Below are positions 12,777 through 20,192 of a stretch of 36,754 nt of DNA, piece by piece. The first letter of the stretch is position 1. Every line of letters begins with the position of its first letter. The notes beneath the pieces were generated by a model. It saw only the letters and a list, made by a program, of their open reading frames with translations, was not told where the DNA came from and ran no database searches. The translations under genes were made by a program, and so were the position numbers. Origin of the DNA: an uncultured Acidobacteriota bacterium (lineage in GTDB: Bacteria; Acidobacteriota; UBA6911; CAINFC01); NCBI GenBank assembly GCA_903847975.1, contig CAINFC010000090.1:1-36754 (forward strand), in the 5' to 3' direction.

Positions 12777-13700
12777 ATGCGTATCCTGATTGCCGAAGAT
12801 GATACGACTTCGCGCAGTATTCTGGCCGCGGTACTGCGAAAAAGCGGCCATGAGGTGTTGGAAACCGTAAACGGCCAGGCTGCATGGGAAGCTCTGCAGC
12901 GGGCGGATGCTCCTCCGCTGGCCATTCTCGACTGGATGATGCCTGAAATGGACGGGCCGGAAATTGTCCGCCGCCTGCGCCTGCTGCCAACGGAACGTCC
13001 GCCCTATATCATCATGTTGACGGCGAAGGGAGACAAGGCGGACATAATCGCCGGACTGGATGCCGGGGCCAATGATTACCTGTCCAAGCCCTTCGACCCC
13101 GGCGAGCTGCGCGCCCGCGTGGAGGTGGGCCGGAGGCTGATCGAGATCCAGGATGCGCTGATCGAAAGCCGCGAACTGATGGCCCAGCAGGCCACCCATG
13201 ATTCTCTGACCGGCCTCCTGAACCGGCGGGCCATCCTCGACCGCCTGCAGCAGGAGCTGGCGCGCACCGCGCGGACCGGAGGTCTGCTCACCGTCGGGGT
13301 TTGCGACATCGATCATTTTAAGCAGGTGAACGACACTTACGGGCACCAGGCCGGGGACGACGTCCTCTGCGAGTTCAGCCGGATTCTGAGCGAAAGCCTT
13401 CGCGACTACGACTGTGTGGGACGAATGGGCGGAGAGGAATTCCTGGTGGTGGCCCCCATGAAAGCCAAGGAGGACTGCCCTTCCCTGTATGGCCGGCTTT
13501 GCCTGCAGGTGGCCGACCGAAAAATCGCCACCCGTGCCGGAACCCTCTCCATCACCACCAGCATCGGTGTGGCCTGGGCGGCGGTGGGGACTTCCGTGGA
13601 CGAAATCCTGGCGGTGGCCGATGCCGCACTCTATCGTGCCAAGGCATCCGGCCGCAACCGGGTGGTTTACGCCGAGAGCGGCATCGAGGAAAAGAGCTAG
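12777..13700 (+). CDS. Response regulator diguanylate cyclase (REC-GGDEF)
   Basis: 307 residues; ATG 12777 follows a GAGGGGG ribosome site. The receiver domain (1-120) has the acidic pair in IAEDD, phospho-acceptor Asp52 in LDWMMPEMDG and the Lys in LSKPFDPGEL. The C-terminal half is GGDEF: HDSLTGLLNRR, CDIDHFKQVNDTYGH, and the active loop GGEEF at 218-222. An inhibitory RxxD site (RDYD, 209-212) stands the canonical five residues before the loop, so product inhibition by c-di-GMP is expected. There is no EAL domain. It resembles PleD/WspR-like cyclases controlled by phosphorylation, and its place right after the hybrid kinase suggests that kinase's HPt as donor. Expected outputs are adhesion, exopolysaccharide or motility; targets are not visible. 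Confidence 0.93.
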   Translation: MRILIAEDDTTSRSILAAVLRKSGHEVLETVNGQAAWEALQRADAPPLAILDWMMPEMDGPEIVRRLRLLPTERPPYIIMLTAKGDKADIIAGLDAGANDYLSKPFDPGELRARVEVGRRLIEIQDALIESRELMAQQATHDSLTGLLNRRAILDRLQQELARTARTGGLLTVGVCDIDHFKQVNDTYGHQAGDDVLCEFSRILSESLRDYDCVGRMGGEEFLVVAPMKAKEDCPSLYGRLCLQVADRKIATRAGTLSITTSIGVAWAAVGTSVDEILAVADAALYRAKASGRNRVVYAESGIEEKS

Positions 13701-13777
13701 CGGGAATCCGCTGCCCAAAGCTGCGGGATCACGCAACCGTTGTCCGATCCTTCGCACGTTGGAGGAAGGTGCCCCAA

Positions 13778-13836
13778 GGAACCCCAACGGGGTTTCGGAA
13801 CACAGCCCGGGGTTGCGCCGCAGGCGCTACCCCGGG
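13778..13836. repeat. F3 composite repeat (palindrome plus nested GC hairpin)
   Basis: GGAACCCC-AAC-GGGGTTTCGG is followed by a nested hairpin with outer arms CCCGGGGT (13806-13813) / ACCCCGGG (13829-13836) and inner arms GCGCC (13815) / GGCGC (13823). The same string begins again at 36709 and is cut by the right window edge. It lies after the diguanylate cyclase gene. The 429-bp gap 13701-14129 contains only repeats. Confidence 0.75.
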
Positions 13837-13856
13837 TATGCGGATTTGTTTGAAAA

Positions 13857-13991
13857 TCAGCCCTGTAAGGGCTGTGCAAACACCTGGTATGGCTGGATTT
13901 TGCGCAACCCTTTCAGGGCTTCCCCCAACGGAAGTCCACAGCTGTAGGACTTTTTGCCGGGCCATCCCGTTTGACAATCTCGCAAAAAGTC
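13857..13991. repeat. F3 extension: hairpin and long-spaced inverted repeat
   Basis: CAGCCC-TGTAA-GGGCTG forms a perfect 6-bp hairpin at 13859-13875. Further on, GGACTTTTTGC (from 13947) and GCAAAAAGTCC (ending 13991) are perfect 11-bp inverted arms. The second part, 13922-13991, repeats the first bases of this window. Confidence 0.65.
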
Positions 13992-14030
13992 CTAAAAACA
14001 CCCGAAAACAAACTTACAAGCGAAAACCGT

Positions 14031-14091
14031 TTGGAGTACAGCCTTCAGGCTGCGTGATGCAAGCAGGTTTCCGCTTGTGCCAGGCAAGTGT
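14031..14091 (+). repeat. F4 interspersed repeat, copy 1
   Basis: The segment GTACAGCCTTCAGGCTGCG (a CAGCCT/AGGCTG hairpin) is followed by AAGCAGGTTTCCGCTTGTGC and CAGGCAAG. The reverse complement of 28811-28878 matches most of this string, so it is a dispersed element and not chance. Confidence 0.6.
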
Positions 14092-14096
14092 AAAAA

Positions 14097-14115
14097 GGAA
14101 CCTCACAGGGGTTCC
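14097..14115. repeat. F3 GGAACC palindrome, degenerate copy
   Basis: GGAACCTCACAGGGGTTCC, the same palindrome as at 71, 13778 and 36709, with one mismatch in the arms. It sits 15 bp before the stop of the minus-strand Gfo/Idh gene. Confidence 0.55.
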
Positions 14116-14129
14116 GGATCGAAGCCCGG

Positions 14130-15455
14130 TCAGGCCTTTTTCGGCGGACGGGCGGTTACCTTCTCGGCCTTGGCGTCGAAGTAGAGCAGCTGTCCGCTGC
14201 GATAGGATTCTACCGACATGGCGATGGCCACCATGGCCTTATAGGCGGTAAGGCCGTCAAGCACCGGCTTTTCCCGGGTGCGCAGGCATTGCAGGAAGTT
14301 TTCATAGTGGGAGGGGCGGGGTTCGATCGGGATGCGCACCTCGGCGGATCCGTACTTTTTGGTGAAAGCTTCCGCAGCGTGCCGCTCCGGGGTCACGGTG
14401 ATGTATTCCGTTTTTCCTTCGAACATCCCGTGCTCCACCATCATGATGGTTCCGTCATACCCGCGGATCAGCCCGGGTATGTGGTGGCTGTTGGCCATCG
14501 AGGAGGAGAGCACTACGCTGTGGCCGCTGGGGTAGTCGGCGGTCAGCATGAAGGTGTCCGGCACTTCGCGCCCGTCCTTGAAAACGTAAATGCCGCCGGT
14601 GCCCGCCACGCGGTAGGGGAATTCACCTCCGCCCCAAACCAGGTTCAGGGGGGCCATCACGTGATAAAAAAGATCGGTGGCGATTCCGCCGGAATAATCC
14701 CAGTACTTGCGGAAGCGAAAAAAGCGCTCTGCCGACCAGTCGCGTTTCGGGGCGGCGCCCAGCCACATTTTCCAGTCGACGTAATTGTCGCCCTTGCCCT
14801 GCGGGCCGGCATGGGGGTCGATCACGTAATTCCATTCTCCCGGGGGGTTGGTCTTGCCGTTCCAGTTGCGGTGGTAGGAGCCCTGGCTCATGATCATTTT
14901 GCCGATCATGCCGTCCTGGATAGCTTTGCGTGCTTTCCACCACTGGTCCGCCGAGGTGGTCTGGGAACCGATCTGCAGCACCTTTTTAGTCTTGACCGAG
15001 GTCTGGTAGACCAGCCTGGCTTCTTCCGCCGTGCGGGTCATCGGCTTTTCCAGGTAGACATCCTTGCCGGCGTTCATCGCCTGGATGGCGATCGGGGCGT
15101 GCCAGTGGTCGGGAGTGGCGATAATCACCGCATCGACCGCCGGGTCGGCAATGACTTCGCGATAGTCCAGCGTCCCTTTGCACTGGTGCTGCTCCGCGGC
15201 AAGCCTCTTACGCTTTTCATAAACGTCGCAGACCGTGACGATCTGGGCGTTCTGTTTATCTTTCAGGGCGGCGAAGGACCGGGCCAGGGAATTGCCGCGT
15301 CCGCCGACGCCGATGACCGCCAGGCTGATGCGGTCGTTGGCCCCAAGGACGCGGGCCTGGGCGGGGCGGGGCTGTCCCAGCAATCCCAGGGTGGTTCCGG
15401 CTCCGACCGCGGTTTTGACGATCTCCCGGCGATTCAGGACTGGTGTTTGACTCAT
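14130..15455 (-). CDS. Tat-exported Gfo/Idh/MocA-family oxidoreductase
   Basis: 441 residues; ATG 15455 has GGGAG five bases upstream. A twin-arginine signal ([13 protein letters not shown], then AQA near residue 34) predicts export. The Rossmann core begins [15 protein letters not shown], with [15 protein letters not shown] and the catalytic EKP motif in DVYLEKPMT; a C-terminal GFO_IDH_MocA beta-sheet domain follows. Family members oxidise sugars or inositols with a tightly bound nicotinamide cofactor, and Tat export of such proteins (GFOR-like) is known. Neighbouring secreted DUF1080 and creatininase-like proteins suggest a role in oxidised-sugar breakdown. The substrate cannot be read from sequence. 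It lies 43 bp downstream of the membrane-protein gene and is probably the last gene of that operon. Confidence 0.9.
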   Translation of the reverse strand: MSQTPVLNRREIVKTAVGAGTTLGLLGQPRPAQARVLGANDRISLAVIGVGGRGNSLARSFAALKDKQNAQIVTVCDVYEKRKRLAAEQHQCKGTLDYREVIADPAVDAVIIATPDHWHAPIAIQAMNAGKDVYLEKPMTRTAEEARLVYQTSVKTKKVLQIGSQTTSADQWWKARKAIQDGMIGKMIMSQGSYHRNWNGKTNPPGEWNYVIDPHAGPQGKGDNYVDWKMWLGAAPKRDWSAERFFRFRKYWDYSGGIATDLFYHVMAPLNLVWGGGEFPYRVAGTGGIYVFKDGREVPDTFMLTADYPSGHSVVLSSSMANSHHIPGLIRGYDGTIMMVEHGMFEGKTEYITVTPERHAAEAFTKKYGSAEVRIPIEPRPSHYENFLQCLRTREKPVLDGLTAYKAMVAIAMSVESYRSGQLLYFDAKAEKVTARPPKKA

Positions 15456-15498
15456 GATAACTCCCAAAAAAAAGTGGATACGGTTTAGGTCATTGCGC

Positions 15499-16083
15499 TC
15501 ATTGAAAAGGCAGGTTCCATCGGATCCGGCGGTCCTCCAGAAGGGATCGCCAGTCCAGAAAAGTAAACAGCAGCAGGATGAAAAGGGCCGCCAGGGCGGT
15601 GACGGCTCCTTCCCACGAAAATCCCTCCAGGGCAAAGTCCGAGACTTTATGCGCCAGGGCTTCGGCGGAGAGGCTCAGGATGGTGTAGCTGATCAGCCGC
15701 CCGCAAAAGAAGCCGGCCAGCACCACCTGGATATGAATCCTGGCGATCCCCACGGCGATAAACAGGGCCGAGGTGGACAGCGGGGTCAGGGAATACAGGA
15801 AAACAAACAGGAAGTTCAGCATCCGGCTTTTCCCCAGGCGGCCGGTCAGGTAGCGGATGCTTTCGGTTTGCCTATCCGTCAGTATCCGCCGGGAAATGGC
15901 GTGAATATATAAAGAAAGAAAATAGCGCCCCAGTGTGGCTGCGGTAACCCCGGCCAGGACCACACCGGGAAGCCAGAGATCGTGGCGTACCAGAAAATAG
16001 ACCAGCACGGCCCAGGTCGGCGGGGCAAAGGCCGGAATGACGTTCACCAGGAGAACGGTGAGGATGAGCTGGATCCAGGCCAT
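15499..16083 (-). CDS. Small polytopic membrane protein, VTT/DedA-like
   Basis: 194 residues; ATG 16083 has GGGGAGAG upstream. I count five or six hydrophobic segments, starting [19 protein letters not shown] and ending [15 protein letters not shown]. The pattern of an early [10 protein letters not shown], then [15 protein letters not shown], then a basic loop (GRLGKSRM) before further helices recalls SNARE-associated (VTT/DedA) proteins, which are linked to lipid scrambling or flippase-like functions. The match is by pattern only. It lies 21 bp after the creatininase-like gene. Confidence 0.6.
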   Translation of the reverse strand: MAWIQLILTVLLVNVIPAFAPPTWAVLVYFLVRHDLWLPGVVLAGVTAATLGRYFLSLYIHAISRRILTDRQTESIRYLTGRLGKSRMLNFLFVFLYSLTPLSTSALFIAVGIARIHIQVVLAGFFCGRLISYTILSLSAEALAHKVSDFALEGFSWEGAVTALAALFILLLFTFLDWRSLLEDRRIRWNLPFQ

Positions 16084-16104
16084 GGCCGTCTCTCCCCACG
16101 CCGC

Positions 16105-16953
16105 TCAGCGAGCGGCAGCCGGAGCCGGAGATTGCAGGGCTTCTTCCACCAGGCGGGCCAGCCGGCGGACGATTTCCTGTACCAGCTTTTCGCCGGTTTC
16201 CCGGGAAGCGGCCGTACGGGGATCCTGCCCGTGAATGGCATACAGGGGATGGCGCGGATCGTAGGGCGTTCCCTCCTTCCGAGGCGTTTCCGGCAGGGTG
16301 ATCCCGTCCGGGTCCCGGCCTTCCACCAGCTTGTCCAGGCGCACCCAATCGGGATGCAGGGCCAGGGCGATGCTGGTTTCGTATTTGGCGGCATGGTCGC
16401 CCGAGGATTTGTCGCCCGGCAGGGGGGTGGTAATTTCAGGTTCGGCCAAGCCCAGGAATTTCACCTGCGGATGTCTCTGCCCGGCCTCCTGCACCAGCCG
16501 CTTTACCATGCGGGTCTGTTCCCCCGGATAGTGGCCGGTGAGCAGTACGATGACCCGGAAACCCTGCCGGGCCAGAAAATCGAGGGTGCCGGAGAGAAGG
16601 GGAACGATCTGCTCCTCGGCAACGATGTTGGTCCATTTGTAACCGATATGGCCGCCTCCGGTCCCGTAAAAGAAAGTGGGCAGCACCGCGCCGCCGGTCT
16701 TTTCCGAAACCTTGATGCAGAGGGCGTGCGCTTTGATCCCGTCAAAGCAGACCGGAAGATGAAATCCGTGATGTTCGAAGGTCCCGAGCGGCACAAAGGC
16801 CGCGGGAGCCCGTTTCAGGACCTCCTCCAGGTCGTCGGGGCGCATCTGCTCCATCCGGCCGTGGGGCTTTGCGGGGATGCCTTGCGCTTCGGCACTCCCG
16901 TCCCAGGAGGCCCAGGCAAGAAATGGCAGGCTGAGAATGAGAAGGAGTCGCAT
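16105..16953 (-). CDS. Secreted creatininase-family protein
   Basis: 282 residues; ATG 16953 has GGAGG five bases upstream. A signal peptide (MRLLLILSLPFLAWASW, then AEA near residue 23) predicts export. The family's first metal motif is intact: FEHHGFHLPVCFD, matching Glu34, His36 and Asp45 of Pseudomonas creatininase in spacing. The second motif reads GHYPGEQ where creatininase has GHYEN, so the His is kept but the Glu that follows is lost. The third motif reads HAAKYETS in place of HAGExETS. The family includes creatininase, FAPy deformylase and MftE-type enzymes, all metal-dependent amidohydrolase-like. Creatinine need not be the substrate. The gene is in a minus-strand run with the VTT-like and Gfo/Idh genes. 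Confidence 0.85.
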   Translation of the reverse strand: MRLLLILSLPFLAWASWDGSAEAQGIPAKPHGRMEQMRPDDLEEVLKRAPAAFVPLGTFEHHGFHLPVCFDGIKAHALCIKVSEKTGGAVLPTFFYGTGGGHIGYKWTNIVAEEQIVPLLSGTLDFLARQGFRVIVLLTGHYPGEQTRMVKRLVQEAGQRHPQVKFLGLAEPEITTPLPGDKSSGDHAAKYETSIALALHPDWVRLDKLVEGRDPDGITLPETPRKEGTPYDPRHPLYAIHGQDPRTAASRETGEKLVQEIVRRLARLVEEALQSPAPAAAR

Positions 16954-16965
16954 GGGAACCTCCGG

Positions 16966-17015
16966 AATAAAGCCTGCGGGAACCGCACGTCGGTGCGGCG
17001 CGCAGCTCCCGCAGG
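16966..17015 (-). terminator. Hairpin terminator after the Dabb gene
   Basis: Perfect 9-bp arms CCTGCGGGA (16973-16981) and TCCCGCAGG (17007-17015) enclose a second CCGCAC-GTCG-GTGCGG hairpin. On the minus strand the stem is followed by CTTTATT, a short U-rich tail. It lies 12 bp past the Dabb stop and just before the creatininase gene, so it may end or attenuate transcription there. Confidence 0.5.
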
Positions 17016-17026
17016 GTGTCCTGGAA

Positions 17027-17413
17027 TCAGTTGGTGGTCACGCTGTTGTAGCTGGTCTCGCGAATGCTGTAGTAAAAGTCATTCCAGGCCTTCTTTTTCG
17101 GGTGCGCGGCGTAGGCTTTCAGCGCCGCATCGTTTTCGAATTCGATCACGAAAGTCTGCGAGTAATCCTGCGGCTGCACCTTGGTCGACTTGGCCCAGAA
17201 ATTCCTGACCCCCTGGACTTCGGAGAGAATGGCTTTGAGGTCGCTGATCACCTTGGCTTTATCGGCGTCCGTACAGCCTGCTTTCCACTTCAGAGTGACA
17301 TGGTGGATGATGGTTTTAGGCATGTTCACTTCTGCGGAAACCAGCGGCATCAGGCCGCCCAGAATCAGGCACGCCGCCAGAACCCAGATGAAAACGTTCG
17401 ATTTGTTTTTCAT
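17027..17413 (-). CDS. Secreted Dabb (stress-responsive A/B barrel) domain protein
   Basis: 128 residues from ATG 17413, preceded by GGGAG. A signal peptide (MKNKSNVFIWVLAACLILGG...VSA, about 24 residues) precedes one Dabb domain: IIHHVTLKWKAGC, LKAILSEVQGV, FVIEFENDAALKAYAAHP. Dabb domains are ferredoxin-like dimeric barrels; a few are enzymes (olivetolic acid cyclase type) and most have unknown roles. Secreted single-Dabb proteins often sit near sugar-breakdown genes in Acidobacteriota and Planctomycetes-like genomes, as here. Longer in-frame starts up to 17536 lack ribosome sites. Confidence 0.85.
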   Translation of the reverse strand: MKNKSNVFIWVLAACLILGGLMPLVSAEVNMPKTIIHHVTLKWKAGCTDADKAKVISDLKAILSEVQGVRNFWAKSTKVQPQDYSQTFVIEFENDAALKAYAAHPKKKAWNDFYYSIRETSYNSVTTN

Positions 17414-17506
17414 GATGGAAACTCCCTGAAAAAAGGTTGATTCGTTTGCTGAGCCCGCCGTGCTCCCGGCCGGGCGGACCTGGAACAATACCTCCAGGAA
17501 AATTAG

Positions 17507-17536
17507 GTTATACCTCAGGGGAGGCAGGGGGCGCAA
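17507..17536 (-). promoter_or_regulatory. Possible promoter of the Dabb gene
   Basis: On the minus strand TTGCGC (17531-17536), an 18-bp spacer, then TATAAC (17507-17512). The -10 is strong and the -35 weak. The leader would be about 85 nt. Confidence 0.4.
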
Positions 17537-17590
17537 CCCGCCCGGAAAAGGAGTGGCGGAAAGCGCGCCCGCGCCCTTTCCGTGCCATTC

Positions 17591-17619
17591 TTGACGGTCG
17601 GTGCAAAGGCCGGTAAGAT
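17591..17619 (+). promoter_or_regulatory. Sigma-70-like promoter of the DUF1080 gene
   Basis: TTGACG (17591-17596), exactly 17 bp, then TAAGAT (17614-17619). The same TTGACG hexamer is used at 22800-22805. The predicted start is near 17626. Confidence 0.6.
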
Positions 17620-17682
17620 CAAAGCCGGTCGGAACGAGAAACGGAGAGTTTGAGTGTGAACCGGATAGAAAGGTGCGCTTCC

Positions 17683-18369
17683 ATGAGAAAAAAATCGTTG
17701 TTGGTTTTGTCGGTCCTGCTTTTGAATTCGTGGCTCCTGTCCGCTGCCGGCTGGGAGCGGCTTTTTGACGGAAAAACGCTGAGCGGCTGGGAGCGGCACA
17801 GCGGCACGGCGGACTATAAGGCGGAAAACGGGATGATCGTCGGTACCGCGGTGCTCGGCAGTCCGAATTCCTTTCTTTGCACGCAAAAGGAATACGGGGA
17901 TTTCGTCCTGGAATTCGAGGTGAAGGTCGATCCCGGCCTCAACTCGGGCGTGCAGTTTCGCAGCCGGATCGCCGACGGGAACGTCAGCTTCAAGCGCAGC
18001 CGCAACGGCGCGGAGGTGGGCGAGAAACTGCCCGTCGACCGTGTCTACGGCTACCAGGTGGAGATTGCCGATGCCAGCAGCAAGGCTTCCGGCAATGTGT
18101 ACGACGAGGCCCGGCTGGGCCGCTTCCTGGACGATTTTTCCAAGCGGCCCAAGGCGCAGAACGCTTTCCGGGACGGGCAATGGAACAAATACCGGATTGA
18201 ATGCCGGGGAGATTCCATCAAAACCTGGGTGAACGGAATTGCCTGCGCCGACTTCCGCGATTCGATGACCGTTCGCGGGATCATCGGCCTGCAGGTCCAC
18301 GCCATCGGCAAGGACCGCTTCAAGCCCCTCCAGGTCCGCTGGCGCAACCTCCGGATCCGCGAGTTTTAG
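17683..18369 (+). CDS. Secreted DUF1080 protein (3-keto-disaccharide hydrolase family)
   Basis: 228 residues from ATG 17683. A TTG at 17650 in the same frame would add 11 residues but has its purine tract too close. The signal peptide is MRKKSLLVLSVLLLNSWLLSAA. The mature part opens with the family hallmark WERLFDGKTLSGWE, followed by FVLEFEVKVDPGLNSGVQFR, GYQVEIAD, GNVYDE and IGLQVHAIG, a concanavalin-like beta-sandwich of normal length. DUF1080 members cleave 3-keto-glycosides made by Gfo/Idh-type dehydrogenases. The Tat-exported Gfo/Idh gene at 14130-15455 is a plausible partner although it is transcribed from the opposite strand. Confidence 0.88.
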   Translation: MRKKSLLVLSVLLLNSWLLSAAGWERLFDGKTLSGWERHSGTADYKAENGMIVGTAVLGSPNSFLCTQKEYGDFVLEFEVKVDPGLNSGVQFRSRIADGNVSFKRSRNGAEVGEKLPVDRVYGYQVEIADASSKASGNVYDEARLGRFLDDFSKRPKAQNAFRDGQWNKYRIECRGDSIKTWVNGIACADFRDSMTVRGIIGLQVHAIGKDRFKPLQVRWRNLRIREF

Positions 18370-18372
18370 TAC

Positions 18373-18450
18373 TTTCCTGATCTTCTCCTCTTCCTGTGGG
18401 GAATCGGGCTTACAGGAAGAAAGGAGGAGCGGGAAGAGAAGCGGAAAGGC
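18373..18450 (+). repeat. F1 palindromic repeat, copy 3
   Basis: CTTTCCTGATCTTCTCCTCT (pyrimidine arm), loop GTGGGGAATCGGGCT, then TACAGGAAGAAAGGAGGAGC (purine arm). It begins 3 bp after the DUF1080 stop, between two convergent genes, where a two-way terminator would be useful. Confidence 0.75.
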
Positions 18451-18457
18451 TTGTCGA

Positions 18458-18550
18458 ACAAGGCCATGACGGAGCACAGCGGTACGCTGTCCGCTATTTC
18501 GCCCCGCGCGGCGCACACCCAAGTCCCGTCAGGGACGGCAGAACATAACA
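18458..18550 (-). repeat. F2 element, half copy
   Basis: Read on the minus strand it starts GTTCTGCCGTCCCTGACGGG and continues through the conserved core GCGAAATAGCGG and CGTACCG, matching the left half of the 28238-28385 element. The right terminal repeat is absent. The rest of 18551-18617 shows nothing recognisable. Confidence 0.7.
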
Positions 18551-18617
18551 AGGCAGACCTGTTGCCGCTTCATCCCGGGATGATGGATTCGGCGGATCGG
18601 TCGATGTATCAATCCGT

Positions 18618-20192
18618 CTACTGCGGTTTGTGGGCACCCTGGCCGGCGGCGACCTCGCGCTCCGCCGGGCTCAAAGTGCGGTTGAACGTCGCCCCGAACC
18701 CGACGGTCTGCCGGTAAGGGTAAGCCTGCCAGGGATCTTTCCCCTCGATCCGGGGATCTCCGGTCTGCTGCAGGTAGGCCTTCAGCTCCTGCCAGAGCTT
18801 TTTCTTCACGGCGGCATAGCGCGGATCGGTGGCCAGGTTCTTCCTTTCGTCCGGATCGGCGCGGACGTCATAAAGCTCTTCCAGGGGCCGCTTGCCGTAG
18901 CAGAGCTCGAACTCCTGCGGGAATCTGAGCCGGCAGGAAGGGTCCTCCATGAAATCCTTGGTGGCCCCGCCGTCGACATCCCCATGGAATGTTTTATTGG
19001 AGGAAATGAAATCCGGTCCGCCCGTAGGCCAGCGGTCCGGCTCGAAGTTGCGCAGGTAGAGGAAATCGTAGGTGCGCAGGGAGCGGATCGGATAGGTGGC
19101 CCCGTCCGGGCGGCACCAGGTGTGGCGCTCCAGCGCGGCATAAGCGCGATCCCGCTGCGGCTCCACCCTTCCGGAGCGGCCCGAGGTCAGCATCGGCAGA
19201 AGGCTGCGGCCCGAAAACCGCCCGGAAATAGATATGCCGGCCGCCTCGAGGAAGGTCGGAGCGAAGTCGGTGTGCCATACAAAATCGTCGATCCCCCGGC
19301 CGCCCTTCACCCTCTGCGGCCAGCGGATAGCCAGGGGCATGCGCACCCCGGGGTCGTAGAGGCTGACCTTGGAGCGCGGCCACGGCATGCCGTTGTCGCT
19401 GGTCACCACGACGATTGTGTTGGCCGCTTCCCCGGCAGCTTCCAGCCGGGTCAGAAACCCGGCCAGCTGGGCATCATACCACTCGATTTCCAGGGCGTAG
19501 TCCAGCAGATCGCTGCGGATTTCTTCCGTGTCGGGCCAGCAGGGAGGCACCTTGACATCCTGGAGCCGCTTGCCGGCGCGCACCCCGGAACCCTTGTCGT
19601 AGGCCCGGTGCGGCTCGGTGGCTCCGAACCAGAAAAAGAAGGGGGTGCCCGACGGCCGGTCCCGCAGGAAATCTTCGAAGTTGGCGACGTAGTCGCGCGC
19701 ATCCAGGGCCGCGGAAACCGGCGGCGTCCGGAGCCGCCGGTTGTATTCCCTTCCGATGGGATGGCGGGCCAGCCCGCCCGGCTCCCACTCGCCCGGCCCC
19801 CAGCCCTTTCCGGTCCAGCCGACGAAATAGCCGGCATCCTCGAGGGCATGCGTAAACGGCGGAAATTCCCTGGGGAAAGTACCGTACAGAACACCGCCTT
19901 CCCCGGTCTGCCAGAGGTGACGCCCGGTCAGGATGGAGCTGCGCGACGGGGTGCAGGAGGGGCTGGCGGAAAAAGAGTGGGTGAAGAGCACCCCCTCGCG
20001 GGCCACACGGTCGAACGCCGGGGTGTGTACCAGGGAGCTCCCGCTGATGCCGGTGTCGCGCCAGGACTGGTCATCCGAAACGACAAAGAGGATGTTCGGG
20101 CGCAGCGGGCTTTCGGCCGCGCCTGCCGCCGGAGCATTCCAAAGCAGGCAGAAAAGGACCACCAACAGCGTGACGGCGGTAGTTCCTTTCAT
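18618..20192 (-). CDS. Secreted type I (formylglycine) sulfatase, N-sulfoglucosamine sulfohydrolase-like
   Basis: 524 residues. ATG 20192 overlaps the previous stop as ATGA, so translation is coupled. A signal peptide (TTAVTLLVVLFCLLW, ending AGAA) leads to the sulfatase core: RPNILFVVSDDQSW with calcium-site Asp40/Asp41, then the catalytic Cys80 in SPSCTPSRSSILTGRH, the CxPxR signature converted to formylglycine. Further metal/substrate motifs are PHRAYD and VVVTSDNGMPW. The C-terminal region (LYDVRADPDERKNLA) is typical. Overall it resembles heparan N-sulfatase-type enzymes (S1_8-like). Substrate is a guess: a sulfated glycan. A maturase (FGE or anSME) is needed and is not in this window. 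Its coupling to a respiratory membrane protein is unexpected. Confidence 0.92.
   Translation of the reverse strand: MKGTTAVTLLVVLFCLLWNAPAAGAAESPLRPNILFVVSDDQSWRDTGISGSSLVHTPAFDRVAREGVLFTHSFSASPSCTPSRSSILTGRHLWQTGEGGVLYGTFPREFPPFTHALEDAGYFVGWTGKGWGPGEWEPGGLARHPIGREYNRRLRTPPVSAALDARDYVANFEDFLRDRPSGTPFFFWFGATEPHRAYDKGSGVRAGKRLQDVKVPPCWPDTEEIRSDLLDYALEIEWYDAQLAGFLTRLEAAGEAANTIVVVTSDNGMPWPRSKVSLYDPGVRMPLAIRWPQRVKGGRGIDDFVWHTDFAPTFLEAAGISISGRFSGRSLLPMLTSGRSGRVEPQRDRAYAALERHTWCRPDGATYPIRSLRTYDFLYLRNFEPDRWPTGGPDFISSNKTFHGDVDGGATKDFMEDPSCRLRFPQEFELCYGKRPLEELYDVRADPDERKNLATDPRYAAVKKKLWQELKAYLQQTGDPRIEGKDPWQAYPYRQTVGFGATFNRTLSPAEREVAAGQGAHKPQ

Noticed and set aside
13701-14129. CRISPR array
   Set aside because: Repeats here are different palindromes of unequal length and spacing, with no regular repeat-spacer pattern and no cas genes.
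17650-17682. TTG start for the DUF1080 gene
   Set aside because: Its purine tract is only about three bases away, and the ATG at 17683 begins a standard signal peptide.
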